Source: Kordiimonas gwangyangensis DSM 19435 = JCM 12864
Lineage (GTDB): Bacteria; Pseudomonadota; Alphaproteobacteria; Sphingomonadales; Kordiimonadaceae
Assembly (NCBI RefSeq): GCF_000375545.1
Contig: NZ_AQXF01000005.1
Coordinates: 263,289 to 327,288 of the forward strand
Reading direction: 5' to 3'
Length of the DNA: 64,000 nt
Shown here: positions 44,536-53,299 of the stretch, in pieces
Numbering within the stretch: position 1 is the stretch's first letter
Layout: the number at the start of each line of letters is the position of its first letter
The notes under the pieces: generated by a model
Databases searched by the model: none
The model's input: the letters and a program-made list of their open reading frames with translations, nothing else
Told to the model about the DNA's origin: nothing
Program-made: the position numbers and the translations under genes

Positions 44536-44656
44536 TGGCCGCTGTCGTTTTGGCGTAAAATATCAATTTTTAGACGCCGACTGTCATTCCAAAGCGCCCT
44601 CTCGTCAAGTAGATTTGGTTCACCTGTGGGAAGGAATTAGAGGGAAGGAGGGCTTT
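44536..44656. promoter_or_regulatory. AraC/SBF divergent control region
   Basis: GGCGT (44552-44556) and ACGCC (44574-44578) are inverted arms with an AT-rich 17-base centre, a size that fits an AraC dimer. At the end, AAGGAGG (44645-44651) is a perfect ribosome site, five bases before an ATC codon. Confidence 0.5.
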
Positions 44657-45610
44657 ATCGCCACTCTCGCCGATATCAATGAAGCCGTCGTGACTTTGGA
44701 CGCGGGCGCGCAACTGGGGCTTGCCATCTCGCTCGCCTTCACGATGTTTGCCGTCGCGCTCGGGCTGAAGACTGACGATTTTGCGTTCCTCAAGTCACAC
44801 AAGCGCAGTGTAGCCGTGGGGCTTGCAGCGCAAGTGATCGGCCTGCCGCTGCTGACACTCGCCGTTCTCATACTCTTCAACCCCATGCCCGGCATTGCGC
44901 TCGGCATGCTCATCGTTGCCTGTTGCCCGGGCGGCAATGTATCGAACCTGTTCACGCGCCTCAGCCGGGGCGACACCGCTTATTCGGTCACACTCACCAC
45001 CTGTTCGAGCATCTTCTCCGCCGCTTTCCTGCCGTTCATGATCCTGTTCTGGACCGCGCTTTATGCGCCGACACGGGAACTGGTGAACGAGATCGAGCTG
45101 GACCGCGTCGCCTTCATCATCAACACCAGCATCACGCTTCTTATTCCGCTCACGCTTGGTATCTGGCTCGCGCACTCGAAGCCAGACCTTGCGACAAGGG
45201 CTCAGAAAATCTGCCTGCCCATCGCCGTTGCCATCATCGCGGTGATTGTGATTTTTGGCATCGCAACCAATGCGTCCTTGCTCACGGACTTTGGCAGCGT
45301 GATCTTGCCCTACGTGATTTTGCATAACGCGCTCGCCTTCGCACTCGGTGCGCTTGTTGGACGCTTCGGCCTCAAGCGGCCCTCCACACGCCGTGCGCTG
45401 GTGTTTGAAATCGGCATTCAGAATTCCGGCCTCGGCCTTCTTATCATGCTCAGCCAGTTTGGCGGGCTCGGCTCCGGCCTTCTTATCATCGCAACATGGG
45501 GTGTGTGGCACTTTGTCGGCGGCTTTGCCGTTACCGGCCTTTACCGCCTATTGGGCGTCGCCCGCACCCCGGATACTCTCAGCCTTCAGGAGGATACTCA
45601 TGGCCTATGA
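44657..45610 (+). CDS. Bile acid:sodium symporter (SBF)-family transporter; start uncertain
   Basis: About nine membrane helices of the SBF fold are visible, with LIVACCPGGNVSNLFTRLSRGDTAYSVTLTTCSSIFS and EIGIQNSGLGLLI as family landmarks. The protein should import an organic anion with Na+. The frame is open from 44486, but the perfect ribosome site AAGGAGG at 44645-44651 lies five bases before ATC at 44657. Other candidates are GTG 44690 and TTG 44615, which lack a ribosome site. I report 44657, a non-canonical start, as best placed. The end overlaps the next gene by 11 bases. Confidence 0.85.
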   Translation: MATLADINEAVVTLDAGAQLGLAISLAFTMFAVALGLKTDDFAFLKSHKRSVAVGLAAQVIGLPLLTLAVLILFNPMPGIALGMLIVACCPGGNVSNLFTRLSRGDTAYSVTLTTCSSIFSAAFLPFMILFWTALYAPTRELVNEIELDRVAFIINTSITLLIPLTLGIWLAHSKPDLATRAQKICLPIAVAIIAVIVIFGIATNASLLTDFGSVILPYVILHNALAFALGALVGRFGLKRPSTRRALVFEIGIQNSGLGLLIMLSQFGGLGSGLLIIATWGVWHFVGGFAVTGLYRLLGVARTPDTLSLQEDTHGL

Positions 45611-47381
45611 TCTCATCATCAAGGGTGGCACCGTTTATGACGGCACCGGCGCGGACGGCAAGGTCACTGACGTGGCCGTGAAAGACGGCGTGATTGCCGC
45701 CATCGGCGACCTCGGCATGGACGCCGAACGCATCATCGACGCGTCTGGCGCCATCGTCACCCCCGGTTTCCTTGACCTGCATACCCACTATGACGGCCAG
45801 GTCTCGTGGGACGCAGATCTGCAGCCCAGCGTCAACCACGGTGTCACCACCGCGGTGATGGGCAGCTGCGGTGTCGGTTTCGCGCCAGTGCACGAGAAAG
45901 ACCACACCCGCCTTGTGCGCCTGATGGAGGGGGTGGAGGACATCCCCGGCACCGCGCTGGCGGAAGGCCTGACCTGGAACTGGGAGAGCTTTGGCGACTA
46001 TATGGACGCCATCGACTTCCCCCACACCATCGATTTTGCCGCGCAGGTGATGCATGACCCACTGCGCGTCTATGTGATGGGCGAACGCGCGGTCTCGGGC
46101 GAACCGGCGACCGCAGACGATATCGCAAGAATGCGCGAGCTGACCCGCGCGGCGCTTGAGGCAGGCGCGGTTGGTTTCTCCACCGGACGGTCGGACGTGC
46201 ACCGCACCGCGGACGGCGAATGGACACCGGCAAGTGAGGCCACGCGGGAAGAACTCGTGGGTATTGCCGAAGCCTTCAAGGGACTTGAGCATGGCGTTTT
46301 GCAAGCCGTGAACGACTTTGACCTTGAGCGCGGCGACCCAACAGCCTTTGACCGCGAATTTGGCCTTCTTGAAGACTTCGCCAGCGCCGCAGGCGGGCGT
46401 CCTTTCTCGCTTTCGCTCATGCAGCGGGATTTTGCGCCCAAGCAATGGAAAGACATCATGGCCCGCGCCGAGGCCGCGAAAGACAAGGGCATCAACATGC
46501 GCCTGCAGGTCGCGCCGCGCGGCATTGGCGTGATCCTCGGCCTGCAGTGCACCTTCCACCCCTTCATCGGCTTCCCGAGCTACAAGAAAATAAGCCACCT
46601 GCCTTTGGAAGAACGTGTGGCAAAGATGAAGGACCCGGCGTTCAAGGAACAGCTACTGTCTGAAAGCTCCGAAAAGGTAGCAGGCGACGGCACGGCGATC
46701 CCGCCGCTCGCGGATATCCTATTGCAGCAAATCGACTTCATCTCCTGCAAGATGTTCAAGCTGGGTGAAAACCCGGACTATGAACAGGGGGTGGAGCAGT
46801 CAGTCTACAAGATGGCGGAAGCGGACGGTGTCAAGCCGCTCGCCAAAATCTATGACATCCTCTTGGAGAAAGACGGGCACGAGTTCCTCTATTTCCCGAT
46901 CTATAACTATACCAACCTAAATTATGAGGCGGTGCACACGATGATGAGCCACCCGCAGGCGATCATGGGCCTGTCGGACGGCGGCGCGCATGTGGGCACG
47001 GTGTGTGACGCAAGCTTCCCCACCTATCTGCTGTCCTACTGGACGCGGGACCGCGTGAAAGGCGAGCGGATCGAGCTCAAGCGCGCAGTCAAAATGCTGA
47101 CCGCCGATATTGCGGACTATGTGGGTTTCAGCGACCGCGGGCGGCTGGCGGTTGGCATGAAAGCCAACATCAATGTGATCGACCACAAGAACCTGCGCTT
47201 GCATCCGCCCCATATGGTCAAGGATCTGCCGGCGGGCGGCCAGCGCCTGCTACAGGAGGCCACCGGCTATATCGCTACCATCGTCGGCGGCGAGATTGTG
47301 CTTGAAAACGACCAGCTAACGGGGGCAAAACCGGGCCGTCTTGTCCGGCTTGGGCGACACACAGCACAAAAGGCAGCTTAG
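45600..47381 (+). CDS. Amidohydrolase family, D-aminoacylase/N-acyl-D-amino-acid deacylase-like
   Basis: The 593-residue protein has the amidohydrolase metal site [16 protein letters not shown] (residues about 56-71), [18 protein letters not shown] and the late [14 protein letters not shown], all in keeping with the D-aminoacylase subgroup. This type hydrolyses N-acyl-D-amino acids or related amides; the substrate is not known. GGAGG precedes the ATG, which lies within the SBF gene. Together with the SBF transporter this suggests uptake and hydrolysis of an anionic amide. Confidence 0.88.
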   Translation: MAYDLIIKGGTVYDGTGADGKVTDVAVKDGVIAAIGDLGMDAERIIDASGAIVTPGFLDLHTHYDGQVSWDADLQPSVNHGVTTAVMGSCGVGFAPVHEKDHTRLVRLMEGVEDIPGTALAEGLTWNWESFGDYMDAIDFPHTIDFAAQVMHDPLRVYVMGERAVSGEPATADDIARMRELTRAALEAGAVGFSTGRSDVHRTADGEWTPASEATREELVGIAEAFKGLEHGVLQAVNDFDLERGDPTAFDREFGLLEDFASAAGGRPFSLSLMQRDFAPKQWKDIMARAEAAKDKGINMRLQVAPRGIGVILGLQCTFHPFIGFPSYKKISHLPLEERVAKMKDPAFKEQLLSESSEKVAGDGTAIPPLADILLQQIDFISCKMFKLGENPDYEQGVEQSVYKMAEADGVKPLAKIYDILLEKDGHEFLYFPIYNYTNLNYEAVHTMMSHPQAIMGLSDGGAHVGTVCDASFPTYLLSYWTRDRVKGERIELKRAVKMLTADIADYVGFSDRGRLAVGMKANINVIDHKNLRLHPPHMVKDLPAGGQRLLQEATGYIATIVGGEIVLENDQLTGAKPGRLVRLGRHTAQKAA

Positions 47382-47387
47382 GCTTTT

Positions 47388-48143
47388 ATGGAAAGCATTC
47401 TTGCAGGCATCAGCGGCTGGGCCATCTTTGGCATGGCCGCTGCCATCATGGTGGCGGCAGCCTTGCGCTCCTTCACCGGCTTCGGCTTTGCGCTTGCCGC
47501 CTTGCCGGTTTTGAGCCTTTTCCTCGCGCCCACCACAGCCGCCAGCATGATTGTGATGCTGACGCTGGTGATCTCGCTGCAGACCTTCAATTCATACCGG
47601 CGCGATATTCCCTACCGCAGCATGGGGCCGATGATTGCGCTTTCCGCCATCGGCACCCTCTTGGGCACCTACCTGCTGCTCTTGTTCAGCCCCGATACCT
47701 TCCGGCTGCTGATCGGTGTGACCGTGATGGCCGCTTGCCTGCTGCTTGTCAAGTTCAAACCGGTACCCCACCGCGAAGGCGGTATAACCGGCGCGGCCGC
47801 GGGCCTGGCATCGGGTCTGATGAACGGCGCGCTCGCCATCCCCGGCCCACCGGTGATCATCTATTCGGTCGCGGTCTATGAGAACCCACGCATCGCCCGC
47901 GCTTTCCTGATGGGATTTTTCCTGCTTTCCGCCACCTTTGCCACCATCACCTATTCCCTTGAGGGCATCATCACAACGCGGGAGCTCATCCTGACCGCCA
48001 TCGCCTTCCCCGCCATGCTGGTAGGGGATAAAACGGGCGCATGGCTGTTTGAGAAACACGGCACCGCCGCCTACCGCAAGGTGGCAATCGCTGCCCTGTT
48101 TGCGATTGGCATGAGCGTCGCCGCTGCGGCGTTGCTGCCCTAG
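47388..48143 (+). CDS. TauE/SafE-family membrane permease
   Basis: A 251-residue protein with about eight membrane helices and the TauE-type repeats: AALRSFTGFGFALAALPVLSLFLAP and ASGLMNGALAIPGPPVIIYSVAVYENPRIARAFLMGFF. Members export sulfonates, sulfoacetate or other organic anions. It is the third gene after the SBF transporter and the deacylase (six bases between stop and ATG). The stop overlaps the convergent TetR gene stop. Confidence 0.88.
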   Translation: MESILAGISGWAIFGMAAAIMVAAALRSFTGFGFALAALPVLSLFLAPTTAASMIVMLTLVISLQTFNSYRRDIPYRSMGPMIALSAIGTLLGTYLLLLFSPDTFRLLIGVTVMAACLLLVKFKPVPHREGGITGAAAGLASGLMNGALAIPGPPVIIYSVAVYENPRIARAFLMGFFLLSATFATITYSLEGIITTRELILTAIAFPAMLVGDKTGAWLFEKHGTAAYRKVAIAALFAIGMSVAAAALLP

Positions 48144-48742
48144 ATTTTCAGGAAACTGTTCGTGACCTCATCCGCGAGACCCGCGAGTGTGAGGTCACCG
48201 TCTGTGCGGTACCAGTTACGGGTCCAGGCCAGCGCCCCGCGGATAAGCTGCCGTGCGATCTTGGGTGGGGACTTCAAGAGGCCTTTTTCCGCGCAGCCAT
48301 CCAGCGCATCCATCCAACACTTCTCGTAAGACCCGTCGCGGAGCGCCAGCACCTTCTCGCGTGAGGCTTCATCAAGGCTGCGCCATTCATCCACCAGCAC
48401 ATAGGCCGCGTGGCCGTCTTCCCGGTGGATGGAGCTTAGCTCGCAGATGATCAGCGCCTTGAGCTGTTCGACCGGATCACTGATGCCCGCAACAGCCGCT
48501 TCCGCACGCTCCCCCATGCCGCGAGTCGTCATCGCCATCGCGGTATAAAGGATTTCCTGTTTGTTTTTGAAATGATGAAACAGGCTACCAGACAGAATGC
48601 CGGTGGCCGCCGCGATATCACGCACAGTCGTCCGCTCGAACCCTTTTTCGTAAAAGAGATCAACGGCTTTCGCCACAATGCGCGCTTTCGCGGGGCTTAT
48701 GCCCACGTCCTCCAGCGCCTGTCTGTTCATCATATCGTCCAT
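48140..48742 (-). CDS. TetR family regulator of the adjacent acyl-CoA operon (AtuR-like)
   Basis: This 200-residue protein has a standard TetR helix-turn-helix (RIVAKAVDLFYEKGFERTTVRDIAAATGILSGSLFHHFKNKQEIL) and a ligand domain with TAMAMTTRGMGERAEAA and HAAYVLVDEWRSLDEASREKVLALRD. It is divergent from the acyl-CoA operon beginning at 48866, and a 20-bp palindrome lies in between. By position it corresponds to AtuR, the repressor of acyclic terpene genes in Pseudomonas; the ligand is probably an acyl-CoA. Start could also be ATG 48733 or 48730. Confidence 0.85.
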   Translation of the reverse strand: MDDMMNRQALEDVGISPAKARIVAKAVDLFYEKGFERTTVRDIAAATGILSGSLFHHFKNKQEILYTAMAMTTRGMGERAEAAVAGISDPVEQLKALIICELSSIHREDGHAAYVLVDEWRSLDEASREKVLALRDGSYEKCWMDALDGCAEKGLLKSPPKIARQLIRGALAWTRNWYRTDGDLTLAGLADEVTNSFLKI

Positions 48743-48770
48743 GGCTTGACGATAAACCTTTCTGATTTAT

Positions 48771-48793
48771 TTGACAACCAAGCGCTTGCTTGT
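48771..48793 (+). promoter_or_regulatory. Operator and -35 box of the acyl-CoA operon
   Basis: ACAACCAAGC (48774-48783) and GCTTGCTTGT (48784-48793) form a 20-bp palindrome with one mismatched pair; the inner CAAGCGCTTG is perfect. A consensus -35 box TTGACA (48771-48776) overlaps its left end, so bound repressor would block RNA polymerase. The -10 is less clear (TATGAT at 48797). Confidence 0.75.
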
Positions 48794-48865
48794 TTTTATG
48801 ATAATCGCATTGATTAATTTGATTGCAATAGACCAACCACACTTTGGGAAGGGAGTGGACAGGGT

Positions 48866-49753
48866 ATGAAGGACGCGGCAGCGGGATATCTCTCGGTGTT
48901 CAGACCGGGGCTGTTCACCGGCAAACGCATCATCGTCACCGGCGGCGGCAGCGGCATTGGCCGCTGTACCGCGCATGAACTCGCGCACCTTGGCGCCGAG
49001 GTCATCATTACCGGGCGCGGAGAAGACAAGCTAAAGGCGGTCGTCGCGGAGATCACTGAGGACGGCGGCAAGTGCACCTACAAGGCCTTCGACATTCGTG
49101 ACGAAGACGCCGTTCGCAAAGCCATCGTTGAGATCGTGGCCGAAGGTGGTCCGGTCACCGGTCTTGTGAACAACGCAGGTGGCCAATACCCCTCCCCGCT
49201 TGAAGCCATTTCGACCAAAGGGTTCGAGACCGTGCTGCGCACCAATGTGGTGGGGGCTTTCAACGTCTCCCGCGAACTGGTGACACAAAGCATGAAAAAC
49301 ACTGGCGGCGCGATTGTGAATATCACCGCTGATTTCTGGGGCGGCATGCCCACGATGGGGCATTCGGGCGCTGCCCGCGCAGCATGCGACAACCTCGCGA
49401 AGACCGCCGCAGTTGAATGGGGCCGCTTCGGCATCCGTACCAATGCGGTTGCGCCCGGCTGGGTCGCGTCATCGGGCTTCGATACCTATGAGGACCCCGG
49501 TGTGCAGGCCATGCTGCCGCAGCTCAAGAACATGGTGCCGCTGGGCCGTATCGCCACGGAAGCCGAAATCGCATCCGTGATCGTGTTCCTGCTGTCGGAC
49601 GGCGCGAACTTCATCTCGGGTGCCAGCATCCGGGTGGACGGCGGCGGCAGCCTCTTCAGCCCCCTGTTCCCGCCGCAGGGGGCCAAAAACAGCGAAAGCT
49701 ACCAAGGTTTCCATCGTTATGTGCCGCCACGCGCGCTCAGGAAAAAGGACTGA
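48866..49753 (+). CDS. SDR-family oxidoreductase, AtuB/DECR-like
   Basis: The 295-residue protein has the Rossmann motif TGGGSGIGR (about residues 29-37), NNAG at about residues 105-108, and the C-terminal region SGASIRVDGGGSLF. The usual YxxxK is not present: the aligned stretch reads GHSGAARAACDNLAK, as in 2,4-dienoyl-CoA reductase-like SDRs. In the atu order this gene takes the place of atuB. It begins the operon and is separated from the carboxylase beta gene by two bases. Confidence 0.85.
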   Translation: MKDAAAGYLSVFRPGLFTGKRIIVTGGGSGIGRCTAHELAHLGAEVIITGRGEDKLKAVVAEITEDGGKCTYKAFDIRDEDAVRKAIVEIVAEGGPVTGLVNNAGGQYPSPLEAISTKGFETVLRTNVVGAFNVSRELVTQSMKNTGGAIVNITADFWGGMPTMGHSGAARAACDNLAKTAAVEWGRFGIRTNAVAPGWVASSGFDTYEDPGVQAMLPQLKNMVPLGRIATEAEIASVIVFLLSDGANFISGASIRVDGGGSLFSPLFPPQGAKNSESYQGFHRYVPPRALRKKD

Positions 49754-49755
49754 CC

Positions 49756-51360
49756 ATGCCGGTCATTGAAAGCCGGATCGATACGGCATCAGACACCTTC
49801 CGTGAAAATGCGGCCGCCATGCAGGCGCAGCTTGATGAAATCGCGCGGATTGAAGAACTGAAATCCGCCGCGCAGGAAAAGGCGCGTCCGCTCTTTGACA
49901 AACGCGGCAAGCTCTTGCCCAAAGAGCGGCTTGCGCTGCTGCTCGACCCCGGCACGCCGTTCCTTGAGCTCTCCGCCCTCGCAGGCTACCTGATGTATGA
50001 CGACCGGGACGGCTCCGGCGCTGGCGGCTCAATCGCGGGCATTGGTTATGTCTCCGGCAAGCGCTGCATGGTGATTGTATCCAATAGCGCGGTGAAGGGC
50101 GGCACGGTCACTCCGGCGGGGCTCAATAAATCGCTGCGCCTTCAGGATATCGCGCTTGAGAACAAGCTGCCCATTGTCGGCCTGATGGAAGGTGGCGGCG
50201 CGAACCTCCAGCATGTCTCTGACATGTTTGTCGAGGGCGCCCGAAGCTTCGCCAACCAGGCGCGTTTGTCGGCCGCTGGTATCCCGCAAATCTCGGTGGT
50301 GCATGGCAGCTCGACTGCGGGTGGTGCCTACCAACCGGGCCTCTCTGACTATGTGGTGATGGTGCGCGGGCGCTCCAAGGTGTTCCTCGCCGGGCCGCCG
50401 CTTCTGAAGGCCGCGACGGGCGAGATCGCCAACGATGAAGAACTGGGCGGCGCGGAACTGCACGCCGAGGTCACCGGCACGGCGGAATATCTGGCCGAAG
50501 ATGACGCAGACGGCATTCGCATCGCGCGGGACATCATGGCGCGCCTGCCGTGGAAAAAATACCAGAACGATTGTTCGGTTAAAGAACCCAAATACCCATC
50601 AGACGACCTGATCGGCATCGTGCCAGCGGATTCCAAGACACCCTATGATGTGCGGGAGGTGATCGCGCGGCTCGCCGACGGCTCGGATTTCCTTGATTTC
50701 AAGAATGACTATGACAGCCAGACTGTGTGCGGGCACGTGAGCATCGCAGGCGAGACCGTTGGCATCATTGGCAACAATGGCCCGATCACACCAAAGGGTG
50801 CCACCAAGGCCGCGCATTTTGTGCAGCTTTGTGATCAGGCCGGGGTGCCGATCCTGTTTCTCCACAACACCACGGGTTTCATGGTGGGCAAGGATGCGGA
50901 GGCGGGCGGCATCGTCAAACACGGGTCGAAGCTTATTCAGGCGGTCACCAATGCGCGGGTGCCGCGCATCTCCATCCACATCGGCGGCAGTTATGGTGCG
51001 GGCAACTATGCCATGTGCGGGCGCGGGGTCGACCCACGCTTCGTCTTCTCATGGCCCAATGTGAAAACGGCGGTCATGGGCGGCGCGCAGGCCGGCATGG
51101 TGCTCAAGATCGTAGGGCTTGAGAAAGCCAAACGCATGGGGCTTGAGCCGGACATGGACCAGCTTGAAGCCATGGAAGCCGCCACAGCCAAACAGATGGA
51201 CGCCTGCTCCACTGCCCTTTATGGCACCGCACGGCTGTGGGATGACGGCATCATCGACCCGCGCGATACGCGCAAGCTGCTCATATACCTACTCGATATC
51301 TGTCGGGACGCGGACAGCCGCGACCTCCGGCCCAACACCTTCGGCGTCGCACGCTTTTAA
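49756..51360 (+). CDS. Acyl-CoA carboxylase beta subunit, geranyl/methylcrotonyl-CoA carboxylase type (AtuC-like)
   Basis: A 534-residue carboxyltransferase with the two-lobe crotonase-like fold: LLPKERLALLLDPGTPFLELS, SNSAVKGGTVTPAGLNKSLRLQDIALENKLPIVGLMEGGGAN, HGSSTAGGAYQPGLSDYVVMVRG, and RISIHIGGSYGAGNYAMCGRG in the second lobe. It transfers carboxyl from biotin to a branched enoyl-CoA. The N-terminus and HGSSTAGGAYQPGLSDY look like geranyl-CoA carboxylase AtuC as I recall it, rather than the leucine-pathway LiuB. The biotin subunit is encoded at 53296. Confidence 0.85.
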   Translation: MPVIESRIDTASDTFRENAAAMQAQLDEIARIEELKSAAQEKARPLFDKRGKLLPKERLALLLDPGTPFLELSALAGYLMYDDRDGSGAGGSIAGIGYVSGKRCMVIVSNSAVKGGTVTPAGLNKSLRLQDIALENKLPIVGLMEGGGANLQHVSDMFVEGARSFANQARLSAAGIPQISVVHGSSTAGGAYQPGLSDYVVMVRGRSKVFLAGPPLLKAATGEIANDEELGGAELHAEVTGTAEYLAEDDADGIRIARDIMARLPWKKYQNDCSVKEPKYPSDDLIGIVPADSKTPYDVREVIARLADGSDFLDFKNDYDSQTVCGHVSIAGETVGIIGNNGPITPKGATKAAHFVQLCDQAGVPILFLHNTTGFMVGKDAEAGGIVKHGSKLIQAVTNARVPRISIHIGGSYGAGNYAMCGRGVDPRFVFSWPNVKTAVMGGAQAGMVLKIVGLEKAKRMGLEPDMDQLEAMEAATAKQMDACSTALYGTARLWDDGIIDPRDTRKLLIYLLDICRDADSRDLRPNTFGVARF

Positions 51361-51378
51361 CACACACGGGGAAGACAC

Positions 51379-52527
51379 ATGCTATTCACGAATGAACACA
51401 AGGAACTACGGCGCACCGTCGCACGGTTTGTGGATGAAGAGATCAACCCCCATGTGGACGCGTGGGAAGAAGCGGGCATTTTCCCCGCGCATGAGCTCTT
51501 CAAGAAAATGGGCGATCTTGGCCTCTTGGGCATCTCGAAACCCGAGGAATACGGCGGGCTTGGTCTTGATTATTCCTATGAGATGGTCCTCGCCGAAGAG
51601 CTGGGCGGCATCAACTGCGGCGGCGTGCCCATGGGCATCAGCGTGCAGACCAATATGGCCACACCCGCCCTCGCCCGCTTCGGCTCGGACGAGCTCAAGC
51701 GCGAGTTCCTCGCCCCCGCCATTTCGGGTGACATGGTGTGCTCGATCGCGGTGTCGGAACCCCACGCGGGCTCTGACGTGGCGGCGATAACCACCAACGC
51801 GGTCAAGGATGGTGACGACTATGTCATCAACGGCACCAAGATGTGGATCACCAACTCCACACAAGCCGATTTCCTTTGCCTGCTCGCCAACACCGGCGAC
51901 GGCCCCGCGCACAAGAACAAGTCGCTGATCGTGGTGCCGACGAAGACCAACGGCGTCAGCTTCTCTGAGCGCCTCAACAAGCTTGGCATGCGCTCCTCGG
52001 ACACCGCGCAGATCTTCCTTGATGACGTGCGCGTACCGCAGCGCCACCTCATTGGCCGCGAAGGTGACGGTTTCCGCATGCAGATGATCCAGTTCCAGGA
52101 GGAGCGGCTGTGCGCCGCCATGCTGGGGCCGAAGGGCATGACAAACACCATTCAGGCGACCATCGATTACGCCCGCGACCGCAAGATTTTTGGCGGCAGT
52201 GTGCTCGATAACCAGGTGGTGCAATACCGCCTTGCGGAACTGCAGACCGAGGTCGAAGCCCTGCGCGCCCTTATCTGGCAAGCGACCGAAGCCTATGTGA
52301 ACGGGGAAGATGTGACGAAACTGGCCACCATGGCCAAGCTGAAAGCGGGCAAGCTAGCGCGCGAAGTGCCGGATGCCTGCCTGCAATACTGGGGCGGCAT
52401 GGGCTTCATGTGGGACAACCCGGTCTCGCGTTCCTACCGCGACGGGCGCTTGACCAGCATTGGCGGCGGCTCGGACGAGACGATGCTCAGGATCCTCACC
52501 CGCATGATGGGCATGGGCAATGGCTGA
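51379..52527 (+). CDS. Acyl-CoA dehydrogenase, citronellyl-CoA dehydrogenase type (AtuD-like)
   Basis: This 382-residue flavoenzyme starts with LFTNEHKELRRTVARFVDEEINPHVDAWEEAGIFPAHELFKKMGDLGLLGISKPEEYGG. It has CSIAVSEPHAGSDVAAI, KMWITNSTQADFLCLLAN and QYWGGMGFMWDNPVSRSYRDGRLTSIGGGSDE. The Glu at the position used by MCAD is replaced by Gly (IGGGSDE). The likely base lies in FQEERL, as in isovaleryl-CoA dehydrogenase. The sequence fits AtuD-type enzymes that desaturate citronellyl-CoA to geranyl-CoA. It overlaps the next gene by eight bases. Confidence 0.86.
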   Translation: MLFTNEHKELRRTVARFVDEEINPHVDAWEEAGIFPAHELFKKMGDLGLLGISKPEEYGGLGLDYSYEMVLAEELGGINCGGVPMGISVQTNMATPALARFGSDELKREFLAPAISGDMVCSIAVSEPHAGSDVAAITTNAVKDGDDYVINGTKMWITNSTQADFLCLLANTGDGPAHKNKSLIVVPTKTNGVSFSERLNKLGMRSSDTAQIFLDDVRVPQRHLIGREGDGFRMQMIQFQEERLCAAMLGPKGMTNTIQATIDYARDRKIFGGSVLDNQVVQYRLAELQTEVEALRALIWQATEAYVNGEDVTKLATMAKLKAGKLAREVPDACLQYWGGMGFMWDNPVSRSYRDGRLTSIGGGSDETMLRILTRMMGMGNG

Positions 52528-53299
52528 TACGGTCCTGACAGCCACCAGGGGCGGGGTGATGACAGTCACCCTTAACCGCCCGGAGGTGAAAAACGCGATG
52601 AATTTCGCCATGGTCGACGCGCTGATTGACGCGTTTGAGCAGGCGGCGGGGGATGACGCGGTGCGGGTGGTGGTGCTGCGCGGCGCGGACGGGGTGTTCT
52701 GCGCGGGTGGCGACCTGAAGGACATGGGCTCCGCGGGCCAGTCGCCGGAGGCTGTCGCCAAGGGTAACCGCCGCTTTGGCGAGCTTCTCGAGGTCGCGCA
52801 AGCCTTCCCGAAACTGATCGTTACGGTTGCGGAAAAAGCGGCCATGGGCGGCGGTTTTGGCCTTGTCTGTGTGTCTGATATCGCCATTGCCGAGGACGGC
52901 TGCCGCTTCGGCATGCCGGAGGTCACCTTGGGCATCCTGCCCGCCCAGATTGCGCCCTTTGTGCTGGCCCGCATTGGCCTGACCGAGACACGGCGGCTAG
53001 CGCTGACGGGGCTGATTATTGATGGGTTTGACGCCCAGCGGCTGGGCATTGTGCACCACCATGAAAGCGGCACGGAGGCAGTCGAGGGGCGGCTTCAGAT
53101 CGTGCTGAAACAGGCCCTCAAGGCTGCACCGGGCGCTGTTGCGGCGACCAAAAAACTGCTGACCAGCATGAGCGCCGTACCCGCCCAAACCCTTGATAAA
53201 GCAGCGGAAAGTTTTGCTGAAGCCCTGCTGTGCCACGAAGGGCGCGAAGGGACCAAAGCGTTTATAGAGAAACGCAAACCATCATGGATGGAGGCATGA
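52520..53299 (+). CDS. Enoyl-CoA hydratase/isomerase family (AtuE/LiuC-like)
   Basis: The 259-residue crotonase-fold protein has NRPEVKNAMNFAMVDALIDAFEQAAGDDAVRVVVLRGADGVFCAGGDLKDM and the second oxyanion-loop helix AEKAAMGGGFGLVCVSDIAIAEDGCRFGMPEVTLGILPA. The Glu residues around GMPEVTLG fit the hydratase function. In atu order it stands for isohexenylglutaconyl-CoA hydratase. ATG 52520 lies in the end of the AtuD-like gene. Confidence 0.85.
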   Translation: MADTVLTATRGGVMTVTLNRPEVKNAMNFAMVDALIDAFEQAAGDDAVRVVVLRGADGVFCAGGDLKDMGSAGQSPEAVAKGNRRFGELLEVAQAFPKLIVTVAEKAAMGGGFGLVCVSDIAIAEDGCRFGMPEVTLGILPAQIAPFVLARIGLTETRRLALTGLIIDGFDAQRLGIVHHHESGTEAVEGRLQIVLKQALKAAPGAVAATKKLLTSMSAVPAQTLDKAAESFAEALLCHEGREGTKAFIEKRKPSWMEA

